32,590 bases of DNA from Betaproteobacteria bacterium. GTDB taxonomy: Bacteria; Pseudomonadota; Gammaproteobacteria; Burkholderiales; SG8-39. The stretch lies in the NCBI GenBank assembly GCA_947482825.1, contig CANKMT010000067.1:1-32590 (forward strand), in the 5' to 3' direction. A program made the translations under genes and the position numbers. The notes under the pieces were generated by a model. The model did not search any database and was not told the DNA's origin. It saw nothing but the letters and a program-made list of their open reading frames with translations. Of this stretch, positions 7,773-16,062 are shown piece by piece. Positions within the stretch are counted from its first letter, which is position 1; each line of letters opens with the position of its first letter.

Positions 7773-8612
7773 TTAGTAGTGGCGGGGCGCTTCGCGCTTG
7801 ATGCCGAGCCCCATGTCCATCGGAGCGTCGCGCAACAACTCCATGGAGTGTCTTTTCTGTTGTTCGGGGTCGTCGCGGGTCTGCGTCGGCAAATTGTCGG
7901 CAGTCCCATTGGCCTTGGATACCCGCTTCTCGAAGGCCGCGGCGGGCTTGAAAAACATGTGCGCGAACTTGGACCACGGAACCGATCCGAACAGTACCGT
8001 CGTAGCGCCAATGTACAACCCGAATACCACGCCGGCTCCCGAACTGCCCTTGGTTTGGAGGAAGGCCCAGATCAATCCCAGCGTTACGCTGGCCAGAAGC
8101 GACAGGATGAACAGGTCGGCCCGCATGACGCGGAAGGGCGAGCCGCCCTCGGCAGCGACATCGACCCGGATGAAGAACCAGAACCAGTATCCGCCCAGGC
8201 AGACCATCAAGCCGCCGATCCACCACAGTAGCGGGAGCACGGCGGGCGCTGGAGATGCAGAAGTCGGGTAGGCGTACACCATGATCGCGGTGGCAATGAC
8301 GTAGATCACGAATCCGTACATGGTCAGCAGATGCGCGATTCGTCGGCGTGCGTTGCAGAATTCCCCTGAAGTCAGAACATCGACAAGCCCGGTCTTGACG
8401 GCGATCGACACCATTTCAGCACCGCCGACTTGAACCGCCCCCTTGCTTTTCGATTTGCGCCAGCTCTCGAAAAAAAACTTGGCGCTGCCCTTGTGAATGA
8501 TGTCGAACAAGGTTCCAGTAACCACCGCAAGCACCATGAGAGCAAGATAGATCTGCATGGCATTCGCGGGCAACACTTCGGTCAACGCGGCAAACGGATT
8601 GTTCGTGAACAT
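7773..8612 (-). CDS. aprM: AprM, putative membrane electron-transfer partner of APS reductase
   Basis: This 279-aa integral membrane protein fits AprM, the proposed membrane anchor and quinone-side partner of AprBA in sulfur oxidisers that lack QmoABC. About five or six hydrophobic segments are visible, at approximately residues 19-38, 88-112, 120-142, 157-178 and 187-210. A soluble C-terminal tail of about 60 residues follows. The ATG at 8612 is preferred over the upstream start at 8651 because a strong GGAGGAG ribosome site precedes it. It leads the apr cluster. No consensus promoter was convincing in the 109-bp gap upstream. Function is inferred from family and gene order. Confidence 0.88.
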   Translation of the reverse strand: MFTNNPFAALTEVLPANAMQIYLALMVLAVVTGTLFDIIHKGSAKFFFESWRKSKSKGAVQVGGAEMVSIAVKTGLVDVLTSGEFCNARRRIAHLLTMYGFVIYVIATAIMVYAYPTSASPAPAVLPLLWWIGGLMVCLGGYWFWFFIRVDVAAEGGSPFRVMRADLFILSLLASVTLGLIWAFLQTKGSSGAGVVFGLYIGATTVLFGSVPWSKFAHMFFKPAAAFEKRVSKANGTADNLPTQTRDDPEQQKRHSMELLRDAPMDMGLGIKREAPRHY

Positions 8613-8721
8613 TGCGACGGTCTCCTCCCTCGTTTCCTGGGCACTTACCAACTAGGCGGAGATTTTAAGCATGGCGTCCAAAATCCGGGGCTGAATCTCA
8701 CTATACGACCATTGACGCGGC

Positions 8722-9249
8722 TTATGAGGGGCCGCTCCCGCCACCAAGCTCCCGCACCTCAAAGCGCATGGCATCGAGATCGCCCAGCGCCCACGTCGCC
8801 GGTGCGGACAGACCCGCAATAGTGCCGGGATTGACCAGCCAGGTTTCCCCCCTTTTTACGTTGGCGACCTTGCGCACCTCGGCGCGATGCGAATGCCCGC
8901 AGCACACTAGCGCCCAGTCGCCCGTGCACGCCATCGCGTACCCGTAATGGTCATAGTGGACGACGAATACCCGCCGGCCTTCGAGTTCGATCCGCGCGTC
9001 GGGTCCGTGATACCCGAGCAGCCCGCCACTGGATTGCACCAGATTGTGCAGCGCGGTTGCGTCGCCGGCGTTGTTTCCGTGAATGAGGTGTATCGGCAGT
9101 CCGATCGAGAGGGCGGGCTTGAGCGACTGCGCGCCGATGAGGTCGCCGCAATGGATCACGGCCGCGGCGCCTAGCGCTTTGGCTTCACGCACGGCTTGCA
9201 TCAGCGCGTCGGCGCGGTCGTGGCTGTCGGAGACGATGCAGATTTTCAT
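8722..9249 (-). CDS. YfcE/MJ0936-type metallophosphoesterase
   Basis: This 175-aa calcineurin-like phosphoesterase has the metal-ligand motifs of the family: SDSHDR (Asp8, His10), HCGDL, HGNNAG in place of the usual GNHD/GNCD, and CCGHSHRAEV near the C-terminus. The family contains small cytoplasmic phosphodiesterases active with Mn or Ni on generic substrates; the natural substrate here is unknown. The ATG at 9249 starts the conserved strand MKICIVSDSHD, and a longer upstream reading has no family similarity. It lies upstream of the apr cluster on the same strand, with a 109-bp gap, and is divergent from chrB. A link with sulfur metabolism is not evident. Confidence 0.88.
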   Translation of the reverse strand: MKICIVSDSHDRADALMQAVREAKALGAAAVIHCGDLIGAQSLKPALSIGLPIHLIHGNNAGDATALHNLVQSSGGLLGYHGPDARIELEGRRVFVVHYDHYGYAMACTGDWALVCCGHSHRAEVRKVANVKRGETWLVNPGTIAGLSAPATWALGDLDAMRFEVRELGGGSGPS

Positions 9250-9385
9250 CCCGCGATCATAGGCCACAGGTGATCGTTTCGCCATGAACTGCAGCTTGTG
9301 GAGCCAGTGGCCACGCGAGCGAAAACGCTGTGCAATAATCGCTTGCAGAGCGCCGGTCCGAATGCTGCGCCTATACAATCCAGAG

Positions 9386-10348
9386 ATGGTCAACTCTCTG
9401 CCCGCAAGCGCAACAAGCTGGCTCTTGGTCGTAGCCACCCTCCCGACCGAGGACCCGGCCGCGCGAATGCGTGTGATGCGCACTTTCGAGGCCCTCGGCG
9501 CGGCGATGATGCGCGACGGCGTGTTCCTGCTCCCGGAAACCCCGACCAACCGTCAGGCAGTCGAGCGGCTCGTGGAATTCATTGGCACGAGCGGGGGAAA
9601 TGCCTATGCGGTGGAGGGCATGCCGCTGGATGCGGTGCAGTTCGACGCATTCCGCAAACTCTTCGACCGTTCGGCGCGCTACGAGGATCTGACCAAGACC
9701 GTGGAAAGCCTGAGGATCGGGTTCGGACTGGCCGACCCCAGCGCAATTTCGCGCGTCCTGCACAAGCAGCGCCGCGAGTTCGAGGCGATCGGCCTGCTCG
9801 ATTTCTTCCCCACGCCGGCGCGGGAAAAGGCAAAGGAGGCCTTGGCGGCGGCGGAAGCCGAAGTGCGTGAACTCATGTTTCCGAGCCAGTCGGCAGCGAG
9901 CCGAAAGACCAATGAGAAATTCCTCGGCCGGATGTGGCCCACGCGCAGGCCGCTGTGGGCCGACCGCCTCGCCTGCTCGTGGCTGGTTCGACGCTTCGTC
10001 GATCCCGAGGCCACCATGGTGTGGCTGGACAAGGCACAGGACCCGCCGGCCGGCGCTGTCGGCTTCGCTTACGACGGCGCGCGATTCGCCAACAGCGCCA
10101 GCCGGGTCACCTTTGAAGAAATGCTCGCTCAGCTCGATATGGCAGGCAATTCTGCGCTCGTGAAGATCGGCAACATCGTGCATTTCCTGGAGGTGCGCAG
10201 CGGCACCCGAATGCCCGAAGCCGCGGGCGTCCAGACGCTGCTGCAAGGCGCCGTGCGCCATTGCGTAAGCGACGACGAACTGCTGCGTGAAACTGAAAAG
10301 ACCTTCGACCTTCTTTACGAGGCGTACTGCGATCCAGACAGCAAGTAG
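9386..10348 (+). CDS. chrB: ChrB-domain protein (chromate resistance regulator family)
   Basis: This 320-aa protein matches ChrB over its length. The N-terminal ChrB domain (SWLLVVATLPTEDPAARMRV, then LGAAMMRDGVFLLPETPTNR) is followed by the C-terminal domain beginning around residue 185 (WPTRRPLWADRLACSWLVRR). In characterised systems ChrB is a chromate-sensing regulator beside the efflux gene chrA. No chrA is in the window, so this copy stands alone and chromate function is uncertain. The ATG at 9386 begins the conserved domain; its ribosome site is weak. It is divergent from the metallophosphoesterase gene, with 136 bp between them. Confidence 0.8.
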   Translation: MVNSLPASATSWLLVVATLPTEDPAARMRVMRTFEALGAAMMRDGVFLLPETPTNRQAVERLVEFIGTSGGNAYAVEGMPLDAVQFDAFRKLFDRSARYEDLTKTVESLRIGFGLADPSAISRVLHKQRREFEAIGLLDFFPTPAREKAKEALAAAEAEVRELMFPSQSAASRKTNEKFLGRMWPTRRPLWADRLACSWLVRRFVDPEATMVWLDKAQDPPAGAVGFAYDGARFANSASRVTFEEMLAQLDMAGNSALVKIGNIVHFLEVRSGTRMPEAAGVQTLLQGAVRHCVSDDELLRETEKTFDLLYEAYCDPDSK

Positions 10349-10366
10349 GCGCCCGGGACGCAGGGC

Positions 10367-11809
10367 CTATCGGAGCGGCCGGGATTCAGCGACCAGGCGC
10401 GAACGCAATTCCTTGAGGCGCGCCTCCACGGCCGAGAGCTCGTAAAAGTTGCCGTCACCGGCCGATTGCGCCAATTGCAGCTGCTCGATTGCCGCAGGCA
10501 GGGTTCCCTGCAACAAATGGACCTCGGCAAGCGTCTGGTGCTGCAGCAGCCGCTTGCCAAGTGCGGCATAGGCGCTTGCCTGCATTCCCAGCAGCTGGGG
10601 GTTGCGCGGATAGAGGCGGAGTTGCTCCCGCAGCACCGCCATGGCTTCTTCGGTGCGCTTGTCCTCGAGCAGGGCGGACACATGGCTGTAGACCAGCGGA
10701 CGGTAATAGGGATAACGGGCGATCGCCTCCTTGATGAGCACTATCGCGGAAGACGCATCGCCTGCGCCCTGCAGCACCCGCGCGGCCAGCGCTTCGATCA
10801 TCGGACTCTTGACGGCGCCGTTGCGGAGCTTCGCGACTTCCGTTTTCGCGTCCGCGAACTGACGGTCGCGCAGCAGGGCCACGGTCAACCCATAGTGGGC
10901 GGCCGTTTCGTTGGCGAACCGCCGGTCCTGCAGGATCGACCGGAAGATCTTCACGGCATCTCGCGGCTCACCCGTCTCGGCGCGCACTTTCGCGCGCACG
11001 AGGTGGAACTCCAGGCTGTCGGCGTGCTGGTGATAGGGCGCGTTCTGCGCCCGGTTCTGCGCGTCCGCGACACGGTCCACGGTCAACGGGTGGGACCGCA
11101 GGTAGCCCGGCGCCGTGCCATCGTCGGTCATGCGCGTGAAGCGTTGCAGCTTCTCGAAAAACGCCGGCATGGCGCGCACGTCGAAGCCCGCCGATTGCAG
11201 GGTCTGGAAGCCGATGCGATCGGCTTCCCGCTCGAAATCCCTCGAATATCCGAGCTGGCCCTGGATCGCCGCCCCTTGCGCAGCCATTGCGGCCCCGGTG
11301 GCCAGGTCGGGCCGGGACTTCGCGGCCAGCAAGGCTGCTGCCATCGCGACCATTGCCGGCAACTGCATTTGCTTCTGCGCCCCGAACAGGCGCGCGATAT
11401 GGCGTTGGGTCACGTGGGTGATTTCATGCGCGAGCACGGAAGCCACCTCGGACTCGGTATCTGATGCGGTCAGCAGTCCGGTGTGGACGCCCACGAACCC
11501 CCCCGGCAGGGCGAAGGCATTGATGCTGGTCTCGCGGATGGCGAAGAACTCGAAGTCCTGGCGCGCCCCTGGCAAGGCCGCAAGCAACTTATAGCCCAAG
11601 GCGTTAAGGTAGTCGTTGATCTCGGGGTCGTCGACATAGCTGGGCTCGCTGAAACGGATTTCGCGCATGACGCTTTCGCCGAGCTTGCGCTCGGTCTGGG
11701 GCGAAAGGACGCTGGAGGATGCGTCGCCAAGGTCCGGCAGCGACACCTGCGCCCAGGCTCGCGGTGTCGCCATCGCAAGCACGGCGAGCAGGCATGTTAG
11801 GAAACGCAT
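10367..11809 (-). CDS. bepA: Periplasmic M48 metalloprotease/chaperone with TPR domain (BepA-like)
   Basis: This 480-aa protein has a Sec signal peptide (MRFLTCLLAVLAMATPRAWA, then cleavage) and an M48 zinc-protease domain. The catalytic HEITH motif is at residues 128-132, and the third zinc ligand is probably in FEREADRIGF near residue 197. The C-terminal half (about 270-470) consists of TPR-like helices. This architecture is that of BepA (YfgC), which clears or helps assemble the outer-membrane protein LptD at the BAM complex. The ATG at 11809 starts the signal peptide; the longer frame upstream has no family match. It is divergent from moaC, with about 100 bp between them. Confidence 0.9.
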   Translation of the reverse strand: MRFLTCLLAVLAMATPRAWAQVSLPDLGDASSSVLSPQTERKLGESVMREIRFSEPSYVDDPEINDYLNALGYKLLAALPGARQDFEFFAIRETSINAFALPGGFVGVHTGLLTASDTESEVASVLAHEITHVTQRHIARLFGAQKQMQLPAMVAMAAALLAAKSRPDLATGAAMAAQGAAIQGQLGYSRDFEREADRIGFQTLQSAGFDVRAMPAFFEKLQRFTRMTDDGTAPGYLRSHPLTVDRVADAQNRAQNAPYHQHADSLEFHLVRAKVRAETGEPRDAVKIFRSILQDRRFANETAAHYGLTVALLRDRQFADAKTEVAKLRNGAVKSPMIEALAARVLQGAGDASSAIVLIKEAIARYPYYRPLVYSHVSALLEDKRTEEAMAVLREQLRLYPRNPQLLGMQASAYAALGKRLLQHQTLAEVHLLQGTLPAAIEQLQLAQSAGDGNFYELSAVEARLKELRSRLVAESRPLR

Positions 11810-11811
11810 GC

Positions 11812-11824
11812 AGGTATGATACCT
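11812..11824. repeat. 13-bp palindrome just upstream of the bepA start codon
   Basis: AGGTAT-G-ATACCT is a perfect palindrome around a single central base, 2 bp from the bepA start codon, within its ribosome-site region. It could be an operator or a chance event; no regulator gene is adjacent. Confidence 0.3.
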
Positions 11825-11910
11825 TGCGACCGCGCTTGGTTCCGCGGTTGGATCCTCTGCGCGACAACCGCCCATGACGCGTGCAGGCGACATCGAAGAA
11901 CGTGAAGATC

Positions 11911-12474
11911 ATGAAATCCCGCAAGCCCGCCAAGCCCGTTGCGCCGCCCCGGAAATCGCCGGCCTCACTCACCCATTTCGACCGGCGCGGACAGGCTCAC
12001 ATGGTCGATGTCGGCGCCAAGGACGAGACCCACCGTGTGGCGACCGCAGGCGGGCGGATCGAAATGCAGGCCGAAACGCTGCGCATGGTCCTCGACGGCG
12101 ACGCGCGCAAGGGCGATGTGCTGGGTGTTGCACGAATCGCCGCGATCCAAGGCGCCAAGCGCGCCTCGGAACTGATCCCGCTCGCCCATCCAATCCAGAT
12201 CACGCGCATCGCGATCGAATTCGAGCCCGATCGCCGGATTCTGGCCATCGGACTGCGCGCGACGGTCGAATGCAGGGGACGGACCGGAGTCGAGATGGAG
12301 GCGCTTGCGGCGGTGAGCGCCGGGTTACTTACGATTTACGACATGTGCAAGGCGGTCGATCGCGGGATGGTTCTGCAGGAGGTGAGGCTGCTTGAAAAGC
12401 GTGGCGGAAAATCAGGGGCCTTTCAGCACCGGGTCAGAAAGTCCGCCCATCCCAAGGTTCGCCGCAGGGCTTGA
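11911..12474 (+). CDS. moaC: Cyclic pyranopterin monophosphate synthase
   Basis: MoaC converts the cyclic intermediate made by MoaA into cyclic pyranopterin monophosphate in molybdenum-cofactor synthesis. The 187-aa protein contains the family signatures ELIPLAHP (about residues 87-94) and [11 protein letters not shown] (133-143), followed by [10 protein letters not shown]. The frequently seen cysteine in the LCHP motif is alanine here. A C-terminal basic extension of about 20 residues follows the usual GGKSG end. The N-terminal 20 residues are basic and proline-rich before the conserved SLTHFD start. The ATG at 11911 is preferred to an upstream GTG at 11881, though neither has a strong ribosome site. 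No other moa genes are nearby. Confidence 0.93.
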   Translation: MKSRKPAKPVAPPRKSPASLTHFDRRGQAHMVDVGAKDETHRVATAGGRIEMQAETLRMVLDGDARKGDVLGVARIAAIQGAKRASELIPLAHPIQITRIAIEFEPDRRILAIGLRATVECRGRTGVEMEALAAVSAGLLTIYDMCKAVDRGMVLQEVRLLEKRGGKSGAFQHRVRKSAHPKVRRRA

Positions 12475-12505
12475 TCGGCGGCCGGCCTCGCGGCTGATCC
12501 GGTGC

Positions 12506-13195
12506 TCAGTCGCCCCACTTCTCACGGTAAGCCTTGAGCGCCTCGTGCCAGGCCGGCGAGCCGAACTTGCCCAGACTCGTGTGCGTGATCGCGATCGGCC
12601 AGGTGCCCATGCGCAGATTCGCGGCTTCGGCGCTGCGGCAAAAGTCGAGATCGTAGAAGTCGAAACTGAACCGCTCGTCGAAGCGCACGCCGCTGTCGAG
12701 CAGCGTCGCGCAGCGCGCTGCGAGAAAGACCCCGTCCAAAGCCAGGCACTGCAGGCCGGGCGGTCCATAGCGGGAAGGCTTGCCCAGCGGACCTTCGCCA
12801 TCGGACACGATGCCGCTCAGTTGCCGGCGCTCTTCCGGGACGAACGGCACTTCGGTCGTAAACCCCCAGGCCGGCTGGCGGGGCAACCGGCGCGTAGTCC
12901 CGGCCAGGCCGACGATGTCGAAGACTTTCAGCCCCTCCTCCACCCGGTCGTAGACGAAGCAGTCGTCCAGCCAGACGTCGTCGTGAACGAAGAGCAGCAT
13001 CTTGTCGCGGTTCTCTTCGCTGATCTGCCGGTTGTAGACCGCAGGCAATCCGGCCTTGTTGTTGAAGGCCGGGCGCGCCTCGATCCTGCGGTCGAAGGAG
13101 ATTCGCCGCATCGAACGGCCCAACGGCAGGGCCTCCATGAACGGGTTCGGCGCGGCGCGTGTCGCGGCCACGATCAGCAGCTTCTGCTTTAGCAT
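12506..13195 (-). CDS. GT2-like glycosyltransferase
   Basis: This 229-aa cytoplasmic protein resembles short GT-A fold glycosyltransferases of the Glyco_tranf_2_5 type. Visible features are NNKAGLPAVYNRQI (about residues 45-58), the acidic HDDVWLDD motif (71-78), which takes the place of the nucleotide-sugar-binding DxD, and a second acidic region (FDFYDLDFC) near residue 192. The ATG at 13195 (MLKQKLLIV) is chosen because it starts a typical first beta strand; the longer upstream reading overlaps the divergent gene's leader. Donor and acceptor are unknown. The gene is convergent with moaC and divergent from the 274-aa unknown gene, and opens the glycosylation region. Confidence 0.78.
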   Translation of the reverse strand: MLKQKLLIVAATRAAPNPFMEALPLGRSMRRISFDRRIEARPAFNNKAGLPAVYNRQISEENRDKMLLFVHDDVWLDDCFVYDRVEEGLKVFDIVGLAGTTRRLPRQPAWGFTTEVPFVPEERRQLSGIVSDGEGPLGKPSRYGPPGLQCLALDGVFLAARCATLLDSGVRFDERFSFDFYDLDFCRSAEAANLRMGTWPIAITHTSLGKFGSPAWHEALKAYREKWGD

Positions 13196-13277
13196 GCCGT
13201 GCGATAAGAGAGCGAAAGAGCCATTGTACCGAGAGGACTCCGGCAAAATGCCGGGGAATTGCGCCGCGGAGCTCGCC

Positions 13278-14102
13278 ATGCCCGAAGCCTTCATTCGCCA
13301 GATCGCCTACTCCGCGAAGACTCGCGACTCGCTCGCGCCTGGTTTTTCGGTTCTGGACAACATGCGCAACGAGCGCCCTGACTGGCGCGAATACTGGCCG
13401 ATCAGGAAGTTCCTCCGGGAAGCGCCGATGGGCGAGGATGCTTTTTACGCCTTCCTTTCCCCCAAGTTCGGGGCCAAGACCGGGCTGGACGCCACCCGTG
13501 TCATCGACTTCATCGGCCGGCATGGCGCGACCTGCGACGTGTTGCTCTTCTCGCCGTTCTTTGACCAGATCGCCTATGCCCTCAATATCTTCGAACAGGG
13601 CACGATGCAGCACGGCAATACGATGCAGACATTTCGCGAGACGGTGCTATGCGTCGCCCCGGAGGTCGACTTCGATTCGCTGGTCATGGACTCGTCCAAC
13701 ACGGTGTTCTGCAATTTCTTCGCTGCGAAACCTGCCTTCTGGAAGGCGTGGCTGGAAAAATGCGAACGCATCTTCGTGATTGCGGAGGAGGGAAAGACGG
13801 ACTTCGCCCGTCGTCTCAACGCGAACACCGATCACGAGGCCGGCGGGGCGCCGACAAAGACTTTCGTGATCGAGCGAATCGCTTCGCTGATGCTCGCCAC
13901 GGAGAATCGCTGGAAGCCCAAGGCTTTCAATTCGCAGGACCTGCCCTGGTCGGGATCCCCGCTGGGCCAGTTCCGACTGGAAATGATATTTCTCGACGCA
14001 CTCAAGCTAGCCTACGCGAGGGAGGGGCATCAGCAATATCTTGCGGCGTTCCACGACCTGCGTGCGTGGGTCGGCCAATCGCTGCAGAAAGCGCAGTCGT
14101 GA
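13278..14102 (+). CDS. Hypothetical protein in the glycosylation region (274 aa)
   Basis: This 274-aa soluble protein has no signal peptide or membrane segment and no family I can name with confidence. It is rich in aromatic residues in the first half (WREYWPIRKFL; DAFYAFLSPKFGAKTG). A Rossmann-like strand-helix run follows (CDVLLFSPFFDQIAYALNIF) near residues 87-108. The ATG at 13278 has a GGAG site 7 nt upstream; an in-frame ATG at 13248 is an alternative. It lies between the GT2-like gene (divergent) and the DUF2142 gene, 43 nt ahead of the latter on the same strand. A role in glycan assembly is suggested by context only. Confidence 0.75.
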   Translation: MPEAFIRQIAYSAKTRDSLAPGFSVLDNMRNERPDWREYWPIRKFLREAPMGEDAFYAFLSPKFGAKTGLDATRVIDFIGRHGATCDVLLFSPFFDQIAYALNIFEQGTMQHGNTMQTFRETVLCVAPEVDFDSLVMDSSNTVFCNFFAAKPAFWKAWLEKCERIFVIAEEGKTDFARRLNANTDHEAGGAPTKTFVIERIASLMLATENRWKPKAFNSQDLPWSGSPLGQFRLEMIFLDALKLAYAREGHQQYLAAFHDLRAWVGQSLQKAQS

Positions 14103-14145
14103 CCGCGCCCCGGGCGGGAATCGCCGGGTCGCACGCCGGGAACGA

Positions 14146-16062
14146 ATGACCCTCGACCCGACCGGTTGGGCGCGCCGGCACGGCATCGCGCCGCCGCACT
14201 TCGTACTCGCCAGTTTTCTTGGCTGTTCGATCGGGCTCCTGGCTTTCCTGACGGGCACGGTGGCGCCTCACGTCACAGGCAGTGCAGCCGTGGCGACAAT
14301 CGGCGCGTCCGCGGCCCCATCCCTTTCCCGCGCGGAACTGCTTGCGTTCATGTGGGGCGCGCCTTTCACTGCGCCGGGCATCATCAGCGGCGCCATCTGC
14401 CTGCTTTTTCTCGCGCTTGCGGGCGCTCTTGGCTCGCTCCTTCTGCAACGGCCTCTTGGCGCAGCCGCTTCGTCCTTCGCCCTCTGCGCCGGCCTCGCGG
14501 GCGGCTGGTCACTGCTCACCCCGCCGCTTCAAGCGCCGGACGAAATCGACCATTTCCTTGGCTTCTTCGAAGTAAAGGCGTTCGAGGCGACTGCGCGGCC
14601 CGACGTGCTCGCTTGGGCCAACCGAATGCACTTCGAAAGGATCAAGTTCAGGCGCCAGGAGGGATTCAACGGCGCGCATGTCGTCGAACCTCTGTCCGGC
14701 CAGTGGGGGTCGCATATCGCGCCGGTCGATGTGCAGGCGCGCGCTCCCTTGACGTTCCGGGTCTGGAATGCGCTGGCCGGGCAGTTTTCGCAGTCAGGGT
14801 TTGCCGCCGGTACCTGGCTTCTCATCCTGCGCTTCGCGAACGCGCTGGCGTTGTCGGCTGCATTCGCGATCGCGAGCCTTGCGATCGCTTCGGTCTCGAA
14901 AAAGCAACCTGCCGGGGAGGCGTCGGGGGCAAGCGCGGCATTCGTGGCGACCGTTCTCCTGATTCCCACGTTCTGCTTTTTCGCGGCCTATGCATCGAAC
15001 TACGGGTCGGTGACGATGGGTCTGGTCGTGTTCTTCGCCGGACTTCACATGAGCGTCCAAGGCGACGCTCGGCGCGCCCTGGACGAAGCGGCGATAGGCC
15101 TCCTGATTGGCGCGGGGCTGGCAGCCGCGATGGTCGCGACCCGCTCCACTGGGTCGATCGCCGCGTTGCTGGCCTTCCTCCTGCTCTCGCGGAACCTTTT
15201 CGAGCGCTTGCCTCTCGAGCGCTCCGCAGCGTTCTGGCTGGCAACGGGGGTGTCATTTTTCGCCGTGATGCAACTGCCCGACACTCACTACCAGGAAAGC
15301 ATGGTTCTCTCGATACGGGATGTATTTGCAAGAGTTGGGGTCGCAGGGCTCGCCCCGTCGCTAACGCAGGCACAGGGGTTCCTGGCGTCGCTTTTCGTGG
15401 TGTTACTGCTTGTCGAAGTTGCGATCCAGCGCTCTTTGTCGAAATTCTCCCCGCATCGGCAGATCGAATGGAATCAACGCGCGGCGTATGTTCTTGCAGC
15501 GGCGATCGCAACTTGCATCCTGGTTGCGGCAAACATTTCGCCGGGACCGCTCGCGAACAATGAGATCAAGACGCCTTTGCTCGGCCTGGACTATGTGCGG
15601 CCGGTAATCATTCGCTTTCTCGACCAGGTGTTCCCGATTTCAGCGCCGGATTTCTTCCTGTCGACCTCGTTCTGGGGCGGATTCGGCTGGCTAGACCGCC
15701 TCCTGCCGGGACCGCTCATGTTCGTTCTAAAGATGGTGCCGCTCGCCGCGTTGATCACGTTCGGGGTCGCCGCCATACGCGGTACCGGTGCCCGGACCGC
15801 CTGGCTGAAAATGTCGGTCTACTTTTTCGCCGCGATCTTCCTTGTCGCTGTGAATGCCTATTTGACGACTCGCCTGGAGGAGACTATCAACATCCACGGC
15901 CGTTACCTCATCGTTGCGTACCTGCTCTTCCTGCTGCCGGCGATGGGTGTCATGCGAAACGCGTTCCATGATCACGCCTCTGTTCGGGGCGCCGCAATTG
16001 CGAGCCTGCTTGTCATGCACACCGGACTATGGTGCTGGCTCCTGGATGGGTACCTTTTCTAG
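14146..16062 (+). CDS. DUF2142 polytopic membrane protein
   Basis: This 638-aa integral membrane protein has about 11-13 hydrophobic helices. The motif LTPPLQAPDEIDHF at residues 124-137, in the first periplasmic-type loop, matches the PPDExxHF signature of DUF2142. An acidic pair in such a first loop is also a hallmark of GT-C glycosyltransferases, so this may be a lipid-linked-sugar glycosyltransferase; that is inference. The ATG at 14146 starts just before the first hydrophobic segment. It probably shares a transcript with the 274-aa gene. Its stop codon shares the palindrome CTAG with the stop of the convergent TPR-GT41 gene. Confidence 0.82.
   Translation: MTLDPTGWARRHGIAPPHFVLASFLGCSIGLLAFLTGTVAPHVTGSAAVATIGASAAPSLSRAELLAFMWGAPFTAPGIISGAICLLFLALAGALGSLLLQRPLGAAASSFALCAGLAGGWSLLTPPLQAPDEIDHFLGFFEVKAFEATARPDVLAWANRMHFERIKFRRQEGFNGAHVVEPLSGQWGSHIAPVDVQARAPLTFRVWNALAGQFSQSGFAAGTWLLILRFANALALSAAFAIASLAIASVSKKQPAGEASGASAAFVATVLLIPTFCFFAAYASNYGSVTMGLVVFFAGLHMSVQGDARRALDEAAIGLLIGAGLAAAMVATRSTGSIAALLAFLLLSRNLFERLPLERSAAFWLATGVSFFAVMQLPDTHYQESMVLSIRDVFARVGVAGLAPSLTQAQGFLASLFVVLLLVEVAIQRSLSKFSPHRQIEWNQRAAYVLAAAIATCILVAANISPGPLANNEIKTPLLGLDYVRPVIIRFLDQVFPISAPDFFLSTSFWGGFGWLDRLLPGPLMFVLKMVPLAALITFGVAAIRGTGARTAWLKMSVYFFAAIFLVAVNAYLTTRLEETINIHGRYLIVAYLLFLLPAMGVMRNAFHDHASVRGAAIASLLVMHTGLWCWLLDGYLF

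Noticed and set aside
7170-8231. 353-codon plus-strand open frame
   Set aside because: It lies antisense to aprB and aprM, which have clear family motifs.
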